Source of the DNA: Symbiodinium natans
Taxonomy: Eukaryota > Sar > Dinophyceae > Suessiales > Symbiodiniaceae
DNA length: 64,000 bases
Assembly: GCA_905221605.1 (NCBI GenBank)
Contig: CAJNDS010002779.1
Span: 858,177 to 922,176, forward strand
Reading direction: 5' to 3'
The translations under genes and the position numbers were made by a program. Under the pieces are notes generated by a model, which was given only the letters and a program-made list of their open reading frames with translations, did no database searches and was not told where the DNA came from. Below, piece after piece: positions 9,976-20,562 of the stretch; position 1 is the stretch's first letter, and each line of letters starts with the position of its first letter.

Positions 9976-12900
9976 CCTTCCGGGCCAAGTACAATTTTGG
10001 CAAAGGTGCATCAAAGGGTGAGCCTACGTCGGGTGAGCCAAAAGGTCGTCTGTGTCTGTATTACAATCAAGGTGGTTGTAAATATGGGACTACATGCAGG
10101 TATCTTCACAACGATGACATAGCATTGGAAGGGACTTGGGAGCCCGGCAAAGCTTGGGACAATGCTTCCAGGAAGTCACTAAGGGACGCAGGGTTCCACC
10201 ATTGCTGTTTCGATTATTACCTCAGAGGACGTTGCCGGAAAGGGTTAAATTTCTGCAAGTACTCCCATGACGAGATGTCAGAGGAGCGGCTGTCGCTCCT
10301 GAAACACTTGGTACAGGTGGCCAATCAGGTCCGGTTTGAAAAAGAGAGAGGATGGGAGCTTACGGATAGAAGCACTTTTCAGCCACCTGCGAGTGGGGGA
10401 GCTGAATCTTCCTCATCCTCGGCACCAAAAGCACTGCAAATGACCAATGTGTCACAAAAAGATGGTGAAAAAGGTATTCTGGATGAAGTAGAAGCTGATG
10501 AGCAAAAGAATTCGGTGGCTGCATCCACTAGTACTCAGCTTCACAATCCGGAGGAGCCGATTGAAAATTGGATGGCTCGCAACGCACACCTGTGGGTGTA
10601 TACCCCTCATGTAAGTGAGGTGATGATTACGCTTGGTGTGACCAATGTGTCGGACTTGCAAGAGTTCATCTTTGTGGAAGATTTGGTTGACAAAGGGATC
10701 AACAAAGTGACCGCATGCAAAATTCTGCAATTGGTGGGTGAGGTCCGATATCGACCGGGAGGACCGGAAAAGGCAGTTCCTTCTGATGCATCTGTACGGG
10801 TACAACAATCTTCTGGGAACAAAGGGACTGGAAGAGCGGCGGTGCGAACCCTCACTCAGGTGCGTGAAGCTGAAGACTCCGGTGCAAAAACTATGCCGAG
10901 AGGTTCCTATCGGGAGCTTTTTGATAAGGTCAGGTACCGTGATGGTTGGACGCTTGCGCAGAGGTCTCCGTTGTGCGTACAGAAGCTGCGGTTGGTGGGA
11001 GTTGGAATGCCGCCGGTGAATCCACCAACGAAAAAGTATCGGTCAAGATCAAACCCTGTAAGAAGGGGAAGGCCCTTGCTGGACAAAAAACAGGTGCGAC
11101 AGGTGCCACGATCTCGGTCACAACGACGAGTGCAACTGGCGGAAGTGGTGGAAAAACCGAAGCCACTGGAGCCGGTGAAACCTCGTGGTGGTTTGTCGTA
11201 TCCATTCAGCAGAGCGTGGGCAGATGTGGTGGATGATGATGACCAGGCGGAGGCTTTGGTCTCGTATGCCGCTTCCTCAAGCGATTCAAGCGAGGAGGAG
11301 ACCAATGCGGTACAACGCCTGAAGGAACTCTTTTTGCAAGAAAGGGATTCGTGGAGAACTGCGAGTCGTGGCAATGTTCCACAAAGTGGTTCTTCAGGCT
11401 CCAATGATGGGCCGAAAAAATCGGTTCACCTTGGCGAAGGGCGCGACAAAGCGTCGCGGGGGGAGACCCGCCAAGAAGTGACTTCACAAGTTTTTTCGCT
11501 ACCACAACCTTCTCGTCGAGCTGAACGGTCTCAAAAAAGAACAAGGGATGGTTCAGTTATGGTTGGTTCGCTGGCGGTGGGCTCCACGGATGAGGTTTTA
11601 CCTGGGCAAGGTGCTGCTGGACAGGTGAATGTCTCTGAAAGCGCTCAAGTTCTTCCTGGGCATGAAGTGGCTGGACAGGAGACGGCGCCGGAAGGAGCAG
11701 TACAGATTTCTGGCGAGGAGACCGACCAAAAAGAAGGAGAAGGCGGGAGCAATGATCTCCGTGGTAATGATGCGAAGATGTTGGATGGTGGTCCGGTGAG
11801 GAGTGACCTTCAGCAATTGCTGGTGAAAGGCCTTCTGACTCGAATTTATTGGAAGGTTGCAGTTGGCAAGTTGCCAATGGGGCAAAGAGATTGCCAAAAA
11901 GGGTCCAATAAGATGGATCGAAATTTGGTTATTAGCATGTCATCCGAGGGTGCAAGCGAACAGGATGAGAACCTGGCACTGGAGGACGATGCTGATCAGT
12001 CAATGGGAGACGGTGCAATGGTTATGGTGTATGATCCAGGAACGCTGATCCAGTCGCCAACAACTGATTGCTGCAGTCCAGGCATGGAAGTTCATATTGA
12101 ACTTATGGCGAGGGTAGCCAAAATGGTTCACCCATTCCTGAATCTGGGAGCACAAGGGTCGGTGATGGTTTCAGAATTTCTCTGGCAGCGCGGGAGGGCT
12201 CGGTTGATGGAGTTTCTTCAAGCGGCGACTTGTGCGGACCAATTGGAGGCTCTCTGGAGAAGGATGGACGACGATGCGGATGAGGAGGTGGATCCTTCGA
12301 CAGCGATGCTGGAAGTTCTTGGACTAGAGGATGCGGTGCTTGATCAAGGGAACAATGAATCCCTTATTCCCATTGAAGATGCTGGAGGTGAGACAAGCGG
12401 TGACACTGGAGGGAAGGGCAAAGCGCCAGAAGTTTCTCCGGAAGAGGAGAAATCCAGTGGGTCATCCAGACTGGCGGACACAAGGATTTTCTTGTGGTCA
12501 GTGTACTCCCGCGTGGCTTCGAATTTCTCTATGCAGGACCGCACTACTGGTAAGATCTTTGACAGCACCAAAGGATATCCTGGTGAAGGACCAAACAATG
12601 ATGACAATCCTTCCTCTAAGGGGAACTTTCCCTGGATTTCAGAAGACTACCTCGACGAAGTGGTGTCAAAAAAGATGGAAAGGTCTTCAGATATGGATGG
12701 GTTTGTTCCGGGAAGTGAGGGATCATTGGAAAAGGTAGAGGTGGAGAATGTTACTGCCTCTAAAATTCTTATGGCTCTTTGGAAGAAGGGACATAGAGTT
12801 GGGTTTAGAAGGTTGCGTCGTTTGAATGCATCTGGATGCAAGGTTGGAGCAATGAAACGTCCAATCAAAAGGGTGCAGAAGATTGGCGCTAGGAAGGCCT

Positions 12901-14378
12901 TCATGAAGATGTTCAATGTTTTTGGATCGTCTCAGCATGGCTCAGGAGTTGGCGGAAAACCGATCATGAAGGTGGTAGGACCAAGGCCAGGTTTTCCAGC
13001 TGTACTCCAAGCACCAAATACTGATAGCACGTCGGGTGAAGGGAGCAGTCCCCAGGTACATGGCAATGTTCATGTAGAGCACAGTCGCCCTATGGACCGG
13101 TATGAGGCAGAGCGCTTGGAGAAGAGGAAGAAGGGTTTCTGCTATTGGTTTGGCAAAGGGAAAGATCGCTGCAAATTTGGTGACGACTGCAAATTCATCC
13201 ATTCCGAAGATGATGTGGTGCTACATTCATATTGGTGCAAGTACTATGTGGCAGGGAGAGAATGTTTCGCTGGAAAGGATTGTGAGTTCTCGCATGATGC
13301 AACTGGTGTGAGGTGCGTCCAGTTTGCTCGGTCTGGGAAGTGTCGGTTTGGTGACAGGTGTGTCTTTGGACATGAGGTTCCGTTGGAAAAACAGAGGCCA
13401 AGGTCTCCAAGGACGCCCCCAAGGGATGGTCCAAGGAGAAAGTCTGGTGCAAATGGTGGAAAAAAGGAGATCTCTCCTGAACAGTTCGGTGATGATGAGG
13501 AGGATTTTATGGTTTATGACGAAGAGACCAAGATGACGGAACTGTTGATGGAGGCGATTTCATTTCTGTCCAATGGCAAGTCAGATTTGGCTCGAGCAGA
13601 GGCGGACCCATTGTTCAAACTCCTGAAGATCACTGGAGATGCTGACTACATGGATCAAGTATGGGTTTCGTGGACCACTGAAATGTTGTCAGTGCTGGAA
13701 CTTCTCGAAGTAGTGAAGTCGTACGATGTTTCGCTCGCGGAGGTGGAAGAATGGGTCAATGACCTGAGGATATGGTATGAGCGAGCCAATTTGGGAGAAG
13801 AAAAGGATCCCAAAAAAGGGAAAAAGAGGTCCCTAGAAGGGGAGTCCAGCAAAGATATTCCTGCCGAAAAAGAAGTGGTTGAGACTTCGGAGACGGAGGT
13901 TGCCGTTGAGGAGGAGAAGAAAAAGGTAAAAAAGAAGAGGAAAGCTGCAGCTATCGAAGATCCTTACACTCTCATGGTTCCAAAGCCGAAGAAGATGCCG
14001 GCGGTCATTGAGAAGGGTGGATCATCATCCAATGTGGTGGTTTCTGCAGTGGAAAAAGCCTCAAAAGCGCGCACAAAGTCAAATGTCGGTGGAAAGACAA
14101 AGAAGAAGGAGAAAAGTCAGAGTCCCAAAAAAGAAGAGGTGGTAATGGTGCAAGATCCTGAGGAAAAGGATCGTCCATCCGATGCGGAGGCACCAGGGTC
14201 TGCCAATGCGAATGAAGAGCTGGATCAATCTTGCCAGGCGATTGAGGACGCGAAGAGAGAAGGATTGGTATCCTCAATTCAAAGGGGCATACAGGATCCT
14301 ATTCTTACGATTTCGGACCTGGAGTATATTCTGCTGCAACTTCACCTCAAGATTGCCAACAATCGGAAAAAGAAGTGA
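9849..14378 (+). CDS. Retrotransposon ORF2: large protein with five CCCH zinc fingers
   Basis: This frame overlaps the end of ORF1 by about 127 nt and is -1 relative to it. It has no convincing start of its own (the first codon here is TTG), so it is likely a continuation of ORF1 by -1 frameshifting or after loss of one base; a GGGGG run at 9,859-9,863 lies in the overlap. CCCH fingers are encoded near 10,051-10,110, 10,203-10,268, 13,140-13,201, 13,236-13,294 and 13,316-13,371. The C-terminal third is Lys/Glu-rich. No reverse transcriptase, integrase, RNase H or protease motif was found in about 1,500 residues. Absence of Pol suggests a Gag-only derivative or a captured host RNA-binding gene. 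Confidence 0.7.
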   Translation: MARRGSTDPKNSQEADDEDGNIGDPPTEEGTVDEAQQEREDLAFRAKYNFGKGASKGEPTSGEPKGRLCLYYNQGGCKYGTTCRYLHNDDIALEGTWEPGKAWDNASRKSLRDAGFHHCCFDYYLRGRCRKGLNFCKYSHDEMSEERLSLLKHLVQVANQVRFEKERGWELTDRSTFQPPASGGAESSSSSAPKALQMTNVSQKDGEKGILDEVEADEQKNSVAASTSTQLHNPEEPIENWMARNAHLWVYTPHVSEVMITLGVTNVSDLQEFIFVEDLVDKGINKVTACKILQLVGEVRYRPGGPEKAVPSDASVRVQQSSGNKGTGRAAVRTLTQVREAEDSGAKTMPRGSYRELFDKVRYRDGWTLAQRSPLCVQKLRLVGVGMPPVNPPTKKYRSRSNPVRRGRPLLDKKQVRQVPRSRSQRRVQLAEVVEKPKPLEPVKPRGGLSYPFSRAWADVVDDDDQAEALVSYAASSSDSSEEETNAVQRLKELFLQERDSWRTASRGNVPQSGSSGSNDGPKKSVHLGEGRDKASRGETRQEVTSQVFSLPQPSRRAERSQKRTRDGSVMVGSLAVGSTDEVLPGQGAAGQVNVSESAQVLPGHEVAGQETAPEGAVQISGEETDQKEGEGGSNDLRGNDAKMLDGGPVRSDLQQLLVKGLLTRIYWKVAVGKLPMGQRDCQKGSNKMDRNLVISMSSEGASEQDENLALEDDADQSMGDGAMVMVYDPGTLIQSPTTDCCSPGMEVHIELMARVAKMVHPFLNLGAQGSVMVSEFLWQRGRARLMEFLQAATCADQLEALWRRMDDDADEEVDPSTAMLEVLGLEDAVLDQGNNESLIPIEDAGGETSGDTGGKGKAPEVSPEEEKSSGSSRLADTRIFLWSVYSRVASNFSMQDRTTGKIFDSTKGYPGEGPNNDDNPSSKGNFPWISEDYLDEVVSKKMERSSDMDGFVPGSEGSLEKVEVENVTASKILMALWKKGHRVGFRRLRRLNASGCKVGAMKRPIKRVQKIGARKAFMKMFNVFGSSQHGSGVGGKPIMKVVGPRPGFPAVLQAPNTDSTSGEGSSPQVHGNVHVEHSRPMDRYEAERLEKRKKGFCYWFGKGKDRCKFGDDCKFIHSEDDVVLHSYWCKYYVAGRECFAGKDCEFSHDATGVRCVQFARSGKCRFGDRCVFGHEVPLEKQRPRSPRTPPRDGPRRKSGANGGKKEISPEQFGDDEEDFMVYDEETKMTELLMEAISFLSNGKSDLARAEADPLFKLLKITGDADYMDQVWVSWTTEMLSVLELLEVVKSYDVSLAEVEEWVNDLRIWYERANLGEEKDPKKGKKRSLEGESSKDIPAEKEVVETSETEVAVEEEKKKVKKKRKAAAIEDPYTLMVPKPKKMPAVIEKGGSSSNVVVSAVEKASKARTKSNVGGKTKKKEKSQSPKKEEVVMVQDPEEKDRPSDAEAPGSANANEELDQSCQAIEDAKREGLVSSIQRGIQDPILTISDLEYILLQLHLKIANNRKKK

Positions 14379-14736
14379 TTGGATGGTATGGATGAAGGGA
14401 TGGTTTTTCTCTTTCTGGAGACCGGTGCGCTGGAACAGCCAATGTGCTGACAAAGGTGGTGGTTACTATTAAGGGTATGGAAATCCCTGATAGTAGAAGT
14501 CAGTAGCTTTTCGCGTAGCGAAGACCACGGTTTGTGGTGAAGAAGGCCAAGGAGTCTTCAGTGATGAGAGGATCATGGTGAAAAGAGATTCTCTATGGGT
14601 AGTAGGTTAGCCAATGTGCTATAATTCCGTCCTGGAAGACGTTAAACCACAATTTGCATTTCAAGCAGCTGGCTGCTGCCGTAATGGCAGTTTTTGGCCA
14701 AAAGATCTGCATCTCCAATGTGTCCTAGGAAATCCT
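14379..14736 (+). other. Retrotransposon 3' non-coding region
   Basis: Between the ORF2 stop and the polypurine tract there is no ORF of note. It has two TCCTAGGA motifs just before the purine tract (14,723-14,740). It probably serves as untranslated or packaging sequence. Confidence 0.5.
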
Positions 14737-14749
14737 AGGACAGGGGGAG
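14737..14749 (+). promoter_or_regulatory. Polypurine tract
   Basis: AGGACAGGGGGAG ends at the base before the 3' LTR TG, the expected place for the plus-strand primer of an LTR retrotransposon. Confidence 0.8.
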
Positions 14750-15035
14750 TGCGGAGCTGCAATTGGTATTGTAGAAAGGAGTTAGTGTTGGAAGTTGGAA
14801 GGGTTAATGAACCCGGTAATCGTATTTGGCTCAAGATGGGCTTGAACAGAAAGCCACAAGTTCAAAAAGAGTGCCTGGGTTCTTAGGGTTTGGTAAGGGT
14901 GTGGATTCCTTCCCCCTTTCCTTCCCCCCTGGGTTGCTCTTATCCGTGTTCTTGGTTGTTTCTTGGTTCGATCTGGGAAATATAAGTTCAGGGCGATTAG
15001 GGGAGTTGATTTCCTTCCTTGGTTGTCCCCCCGTA
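14750..15035 (+). repeat. 3' LTR (286 bp)
   Basis: Same sequence as the 5' LTR except AAAAAGAG for AAAAAGAAG and TTCCCCCC for TTCCCTCC. It runs directly into a CCCTAAA array. Confidence 0.92.
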
Positions 15036-15191
15036 CCCTAAACCCTAAACCCTAAACCCTAAACCCTAAACCCTAAACCCTAAACCCTAAACCCTAAACC
15101 CTAAACCCTAAACCCTAAACCCTAAACCCTAAACCCTAAACCCTAAACCCTAAGCCCTAAACCCTAAACCCTAAACCCCAAACCCTAAACC
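15036..15191. repeat. Telomere-type array (CCCTAAA)n, about 22 units
   Basis: A mostly perfect 7-mer array. Its first five bases are the right target duplication of the retrotransposon. It ends in CCCCAG, which is also the acceptor of the exon at 15,196. Confidence 0.95.
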
Positions 15192-15195
15192 CCAG

Positions 15196-18150
15196 CTGGA
15201 GGCCGGCACCGGAGCAGAGTTCAGCTTCCAGCGCTCGCGGCTGCCCCACGGGGCCTTCACGACGCCACCGCAGCGCTGCGCCCTTGGCATCCTCAAGGGT
15301 TTAGGGTTTAGGGTTTAGGGTTTAGGGTTTAGGGTTTAGGGTTTAGGGTTTAGGGTTCAGGGTTTCCCCTTTAAAGCATGTAAGATAATTGCGAGTTGTT
15401 TTTTGTTAATTGTATGGGTTACGGGCTGTTTTTGTTACACACTTTTGGGCGCCAGGCCAGGTAGAGCCGTAAAAGACCCAAACCATCTGCCCTCGAAGCG
15501 AAACCCCATAAACTCAGTTCCAAGCCCGCACCTTTAGGGCTTAGAGTTAGGGTAGGGCTAAGCCTAACCCCTGCTTCCCATCCTTTTTCCTCTGGAGCTT
15601 TCCGAGTTGCCTATGACTTCAGGTGCTGGACCCAAGGATCATGGTCCTTTTTGGACACCCGAAGCCCCTTAACCCTAGACCCTGAACAGACGGCTCCGTA
15701 TTCTAGTCGGAACCATAACCCTAAACCCTAAACCCTAAACCCTAAACCCTAAACCCTAAACCCTATGAAGTAGCGAAACCCCTCTCCATGACTGCCTGGG
15801 CCTGTAATGGTCTCTGGAAGCAGGGTGTTCTGGTCCAAGGGTTATGCCAGCATTGTGCATCGGGGGCTCCGGGCGGCCTGTCTCGATGGCATCATAGGGT
15901 TTACAAGGTTTGTAGGGTTTAGGTTTAGGGTTCGGCGCTGAAAGCCCCCTCCACCCACACCCCCCCAACCTGCGAGGGGTAGGTATTAGCCCTCATGCCG
16001 TAGGTTTATAGGGGTATATCTGGAACAACCCTAAACCCTAAACCCTAAACCCCGATTCTTGGAGCGGGTGTGACCCAACCTCACAAGGATTCGACTTCGA
16101 GGTGGACCCAGACTCTCTGGTTCCGGGCCGCAAGCGCTGCATCCTGCAGGCAGGGTTTAGGGTTTAGGGTTTAGGGTTTAGGGTTTAGGGTTTAGGGTTT
16201 ACGGCTTAGGGTTCAGGGTTCAGGGTTCAGGGTTCAGGGTTTAGGCTTTAGCGTGCAGGGTTCGAGGGTTGAGGGTTTAGGTTTGAGGGTTGAGGGTTTA
16301 GGGTTGGCAGGCTTCTAGATCTCCATGGCCACTTCCCATTGGCTCGTGCCAAGTTTGCTGCCATGTTACATGAAATCTATCCGAGAGGGTCCGTTTGTAG
16401 AACGCGTTATGGAGTTTGGCAGCCCAACGACCTGTTTGTTTTGTCTAAGTACGGTTGCCGGGTACCTAAACAGCTCTGTTGGGTATGAGACGCACATGCC
16501 GCAGTCCGTTGACCCCTGAATTACCTCACGCGCACCTTGCAGCAGGCTTATGTGGAATATGTTGTCTTTGTGGTACTTTACTGTAACTTTAGATCCTTAC
16601 CTTTTTTGGGTTGATTGGGTTTCTCAATAAGGCAGCTAAAAGTTTAACGGAGTGCAGCCAAGTTTTGTTCGCCATGAGTGCTGGGTGTACTGCTTGAAAG
16701 CCCGAGATTTCTGGACCCCGAAACCCCGAACTGCGATTTCAGACAAGGTACCTTGTAGAGCCTAGAGGGTTCATGCAGGGTTTAGGGTTTAGGGTTTGGG
16801 GTTTGGGGTTTGGGGTTTAGGGTTTAGGGTTTAGGGTTTGGGGTCAGAGCCTAATTAGAGCCTAAAGCCTGAAGCTCTAAGTTCGATAAAGCGACAGAGC
16901 CTACACAACTTGTAAGCTTTGAAAGCAAAACCTGCACACCCGAAGCCCTAAACCCTAAACCCTAAACCCTATAAACCCTAGACCCCGAAAATCCCTAAAC
17001 CCGCTGTGTTCCAGGCCGGCTGCTCACTCACGCTGCCTTTGCCTGCGGGCCTTGCCGGACTTGGCGGCCTGCGTCCAGCCCTAGAGGCAAGGGTTAGGGT
17101 TTAGGGTTTGGGGTTTGGGGTTTAGGGTTTAGGGTGAGGGTTGAGGGCTTGTAGGATTCATGGTTTAAGGTTTCAAGGGTTCGTTTGTAAGCTTGTAAGC
17201 CCAGAGTTCGTAGCCATACTTGAAGGTTCATGGCTATGCGGGAACAGACCAGAAGGGTTTCTAGGGTTCAGGGATCAGGGTTTAGCTTTCTGTCTTACAA
17301 GCTGCCCTACGCAACTTCAGCTTTTTCATTTAAGCATTTGCAGATGCAGCATATAATATTTTGTCCCTCATGTGGTAGCTTCATCTCCAAATCCTAAGCT
17401 ACCCAGTCTGCAGAGCCCGGCATTTCTCCCACGGCTTCTCTTCATAGACCTCAAAAGCCCCGAACCCTGACACCAAAGCGTTGTTGCGCGTAGGTTAGGG
17501 TTCAGAGTTTAGAGGGTTTAGGGTTGCGCCTACACCGAGAATCATGAAGCCGAAGGTTTCGGGATTGCAGCTCTGCGTCCATGTGGGAGTTTACGATCTG
17601 AAGGGCACTATATTGTCGGGTTTCTCGGGGGTGGGGTTTGTAGGGATTAGGGTTTCGAGCGTAGAGTCCGCTCGGTCTGCTTCAAGTCCACATAGGCCTT
17701 GACTAAGGGGTACTTTTAGAGGCGGGTTTCAATCGAAAGTAAGGAAGTGGATCAGGGTTTTGGAAATCGGGTTGTGCGTTGAAACTACGGAAAGTAGGAT
17801 GTGTTTTCGGTTTAGCTACAGGGGGTTTCCGTTCTTTGTTTTGGGTTCAACCAAATAGAGTTCTGACTTGGCTTTGGAGTTACAGCTTCGGGCATCAAGG
17901 TAAGGCACTTGGGTTTTGGGGAGGAGGTCAAAGTGTCTACATGGACGGGTACATGCGCAGTTCTGTAAACTCGGACCCTTTTATTGATGATTACTGAGGA
18001 TACAGTACCCTAAACCCTAGACCCTGTATAAACCCTAAACCTTAAACGAAGTGCCTGTCAGGAATACAGCCTCACCATCTTCTTTCAGCTGCCGCAGGAC
18101 GCAGGGTGCCCTTTTTCGGTGGAGTGGGAGCCCAAGGCTCTTCAGAAAGT
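15196..18150 (+). CDS. Multi-exon gene, unknown function (exon model)
   Basis: Product not recognised. Exon 15,196-15,298 (starts LEAGTGAEFSFQ) ends in phase 1 before GTTTAGGG. Exon 16,088-16,149 (FDFEVDPDSLVPG) starts in the matching phase and ends at CAG before GC. Exon 17,015-17,092 (AGCSLTLPLPAG) is in phase 0 and stops before GTTAGGG. Candidate exons follow near 17,570-17,610 (LCVHVGVYDLKG) and 18,068-18,145 (EYSLTIFFQLPQDAG). The intron 16,150-17,014 has CAGGC at both boundaries. Three junctions agreeing in phase make this a real gene rather than chance ORFs. It may be the 3' part of the gene at 878-5,957, interrupted by the retrotransposon. Confidence 0.6.
15299..15362. repeat. Telomere-type array (TTTAGGG)n at an intron 5' end
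   Basis: About nine units. The first GT of GTTTAGGG is the predicted donor of exon 15,196-15,298. The same intron ends with CCCTAAA units at 16,028-16,050, and a further CCCTAAA array lies at 15,716-15,764. Confidence 0.9.
16153..16300. repeat. Telomere-type array, TTTAGGG strand, degenerate right half
   Basis: Seven good units, then GTTCAGG and TTGAGGG variants, just inside the intron that begins at 16,150. The same intron ends in CCCTAAA units at 16,944-16,970. Confidence 0.85.
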
Positions 18151-18159
18151 GTAGGGTTA

Positions 18160-18303
18160 ATTACGGGTTTAGGGTTATAGGGTTTAGGGTTTAGGGTTTA
18201 GGGTTTAGGGTTTAGGGTTTAGGGTTTAGGGTTTAGGGTTTAGGGTTTAGGGTTTAGGGTTTAGGGTTTAGGGTTTAGGGTTTAGGGTTTAGGGTTTAGG
18301 GCT
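18160..18303. repeat. Telomere-type array (TTTAGGG)n, about 18 units
   Basis: A long near-perfect array directly downstream of the last candidate exon of the 15.2-18.2 kb gene. The following 600 bp to the RCC1-like region show no exon I can defend. Confidence 0.92.
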
Positions 18304-18949
18304 TGGTTTAGGGGATTTTGTTCATTTATCCACGTGATAGATTATAGCAAGGGCGGAATATCTGAGATTGAGGAATAGGGTGTGGGAGCTAATTGTAAAC
18401 GCTTGCGCCCATCGGCAGACGGGAAAGAGGGTTTCTGGGCGGGGCCTAAGCGGGGAGGGTCCCAGGGGGGGGTCCCAGAGGAGTCCCAGAATTCCAGACT
18501 CTTCTCGGCAGGAAGCCGAGGCGAATTATGCCTTACAGTGTTTGTTGCGTGTCCTTGTTTAGGGTGGTTATGTCATGTGAGGTACATTCTGAAGTATTGG
18601 GCGGGCTGAAAGTGGGGAGGAGCGAGCCCATGAGAAGTATGGACTCAAATCGGGAACCTCCCCCCTTTAATGGACATCTCAGCTTTGCTCTCAGAAGTGA
18701 ACCCCTCAAGCCTATGGCTGCAAATGGGAGCAGAGGTCAGCAATCCGGGTTTTCTGGCTCACGTCCTCCTGTTGTGTAGGTGCAAGCTGTGGCTGAAAAA
18801 AATGGAAAGCAGACTCCAAACATTGAATGATGTCGGTGAGGTCCATTTCGATTGAAGTGGGCCTGCTAAGTGGCAGGACGGTTGCACTTGAAGCAGGACC
18901 GGATGAGCTTGTGGGAGCTTTGAGCATGAAAGCACAGAAGGCTCTGGCA

Positions 18950-19975
18950 GTTGGCAGGGGCAGACTCTTCGACACCGGACTCAGCGGCCACCCTGATGGA
19001 TTCTAGGGTGCAGTCCGGCGATTCACTGACCTGGCAGATGAGCAAAGTTCAGGTTTGCTGCAACAAAGGGGCTTTTGCTGCGATTCTGGGCGATGGGTGT
19101 GTTGTGACCTGGGGCCATGCAGACTATGGCGGCAACTGCAGCAAATCCAAGCTACCAGCAGGGCTTTTGCCGCCGTTCTGGGCGATGGGTCCGTTGTGAC
19201 CTGGGGCCATGCTAGCTTTGGTGGCGACAGCGGTGATGTGCAAGATCGGCTGCAGGGCGACGTGAAGCAAATCCAAGCTACCCGCAAAGATTATGTTCTC
19301 GGATGTGAGAGGGGGGGGGGGTGCTTTTGCTGCCCTTCTGGGTGATGGCTCTGTTGTGACCTGGGGTGCGGCTGAGTACTATGGTGCTGACAGTAGTCAT
19401 GTGCAAGACCAGCTGGTGGATGTGCAGCAAGTCCAAGCTACCCACAGTGCTTTTGCTGCCATTCTGGGCGATGGGTCCGTGGTGACTTGGGGCGATGCTG
19501 ATTTTGGTGGTGACAGCAGTGATGTGCAAGACCAGCTGAAGGACGTGAAACAGATCCAAGCTAGTTTAGCAGGTTTTCCTGCCCTTCTTGGTGATGCAGT
19601 CATGTGCAAGACCAGCTCTTGAAGGTGCAGCTGCAAGCATCTTGTGGTGCCTTTGCTGCCATTCTAGGTGATGGTTCTGTTGTGTCTTGGGGAGATCCAT
19701 GGTGGGGAAAGCGCTCATGTGAAAGATCAGCTGAAGGACCTACAGCAAATCCAGGCATCTTTCGCGGCTTTTGCTGCTGTGCTGCGCAATAGGTCCATTG
19801 TGACCTGGGGCGATGCGGAGTAGCAGTTATGTTCAAGATCAGCTGAAGGACGTGCATCAGGTCCAAGCGACCCGCCTTGATGGAAGCTCTTTAGCTGCCA
19901 TTCTTGGCGATGGGTCTGTTGTGACCTGGGGCAGCGTGGCCGACCAGTGACGACATCGGTGACGTGCAAGCTCAA
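18950..19975 (+). pseudogene. RCC1-like repeat protein, decayed
   Basis: Six to seven copies of a unit of about 39 residues: AFAAILGDGSVVTWGDADFG, then GDSSDVQDQLKDV and KQIQA. The GDGSVVTWG core and spacing resemble RCC1/HERC-type beta-propeller repeats, abundant in dinoflagellate proteomes. Copies start near 19,073, 19,159, 19,320, 19,449, 19,650, 19,764 and 19,885. They lie in different frames, with a poly-G run at 19,311-19,321, a short unit near 19,130 and stops near 19,822 and 19,947. No single frame covers them and no introns explain the shifts, so I call a pseudogene. Sequencing error at homopolymers is a lesser possibility. Confidence 0.75.
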
Positions 19976-20230
19976 GAGTAACAGAACTCAGCCGATGTGG
20001 CGGTTCCTTGGCAGTAGTCGGCAAAGTTGCCCATGCAGTCTGCTCATGCGGGGTTAAAACGACGAGCGTACGTGGAGGTTCATGGTCATTATGAACCAAT
20101 TATTTAATGGCTACCGCCAGTGCCGCCGACCCCAAAGCCGCAGCTGGCTGCGAAGGCTAGGGTTTAGGATGGATTAAGAGTCAAGGGTCTAAAACGGAAA
20201 CCCCCCTCCATCCTGAACCCCTATAGCGCT

Positions 20231-20562
20231 AAACCCTAAACCCTAAACCCTAAGCCCTAAGCTCTAAACCCTAAACCCTAAACCAACTCTACCCCCTAAA
20301 CCCTGAACTCACCAAACCCTAAGCCCCCCTGGGCTCCTTTAGGGTTCATAGGATCGCCTGGCCTAAGCCCCAAACCCTTCAACTTCGAGTAGTGGCCGTG
20401 GTAGTAGTAGGAAGAATAAACCCCGAAACCCTAAACCCCAAGCCAAAAACCCTGAACCCTGAACCCTCTACGCCCTCTAAACCCTAAATCCTAAACGCTA
20501 AGCCTAAACCCTGAACCCTAAACCCCAAACCCTAAACCCTAAACCCCAAACCCCAAACCCCG
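20231..20562. repeat. Degenerate telomere-type array, CCCTAAA strand
   Basis: CCCTAAA, CCCCAAA, CCCTGAA and GCTAAA variants with non-repeat spacers, leading into the G-rich block. Confidence 0.8.

Larger units (their letters stand above)
6505..15035 (+). mobile_element. LTR retrotransposon, copia-type priming, apparently non-autonomous
   Basis: The 8,531-bp element has near-identical direct terminal repeats. The copies differ by one 1-nt indel and one substitution that I can see, so insertion looks recent. CCCTA precedes the left LTR (6,500-6,504) and follows the right LTR (15,036-15,040), fitting a 5-bp target duplication inside a CCCTAAA array. A primer-binding site follows the 5' LTR directly and a purine tract precedes the 3' LTR. 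The interior has two long overlapping ORFs with RNA-binding motifs. I find no reverse transcriptase YxDD box, no integrase HHCC/DDE signature and no D-[ST]-G protease, so it probably relied on enzymes from another element. It lies in sense orientation between two sets of host exons, possibly in one intron. Confidence 0.88.

Noticed and set aside
6826-14378. Reverse transcriptase, integrase or protease in the LTR element
   Set aside because: I looked for YxDD, HHCC/DDE and D-[ST]-G contexts and found none. DSG and DTG-like triplets lack supporting context.
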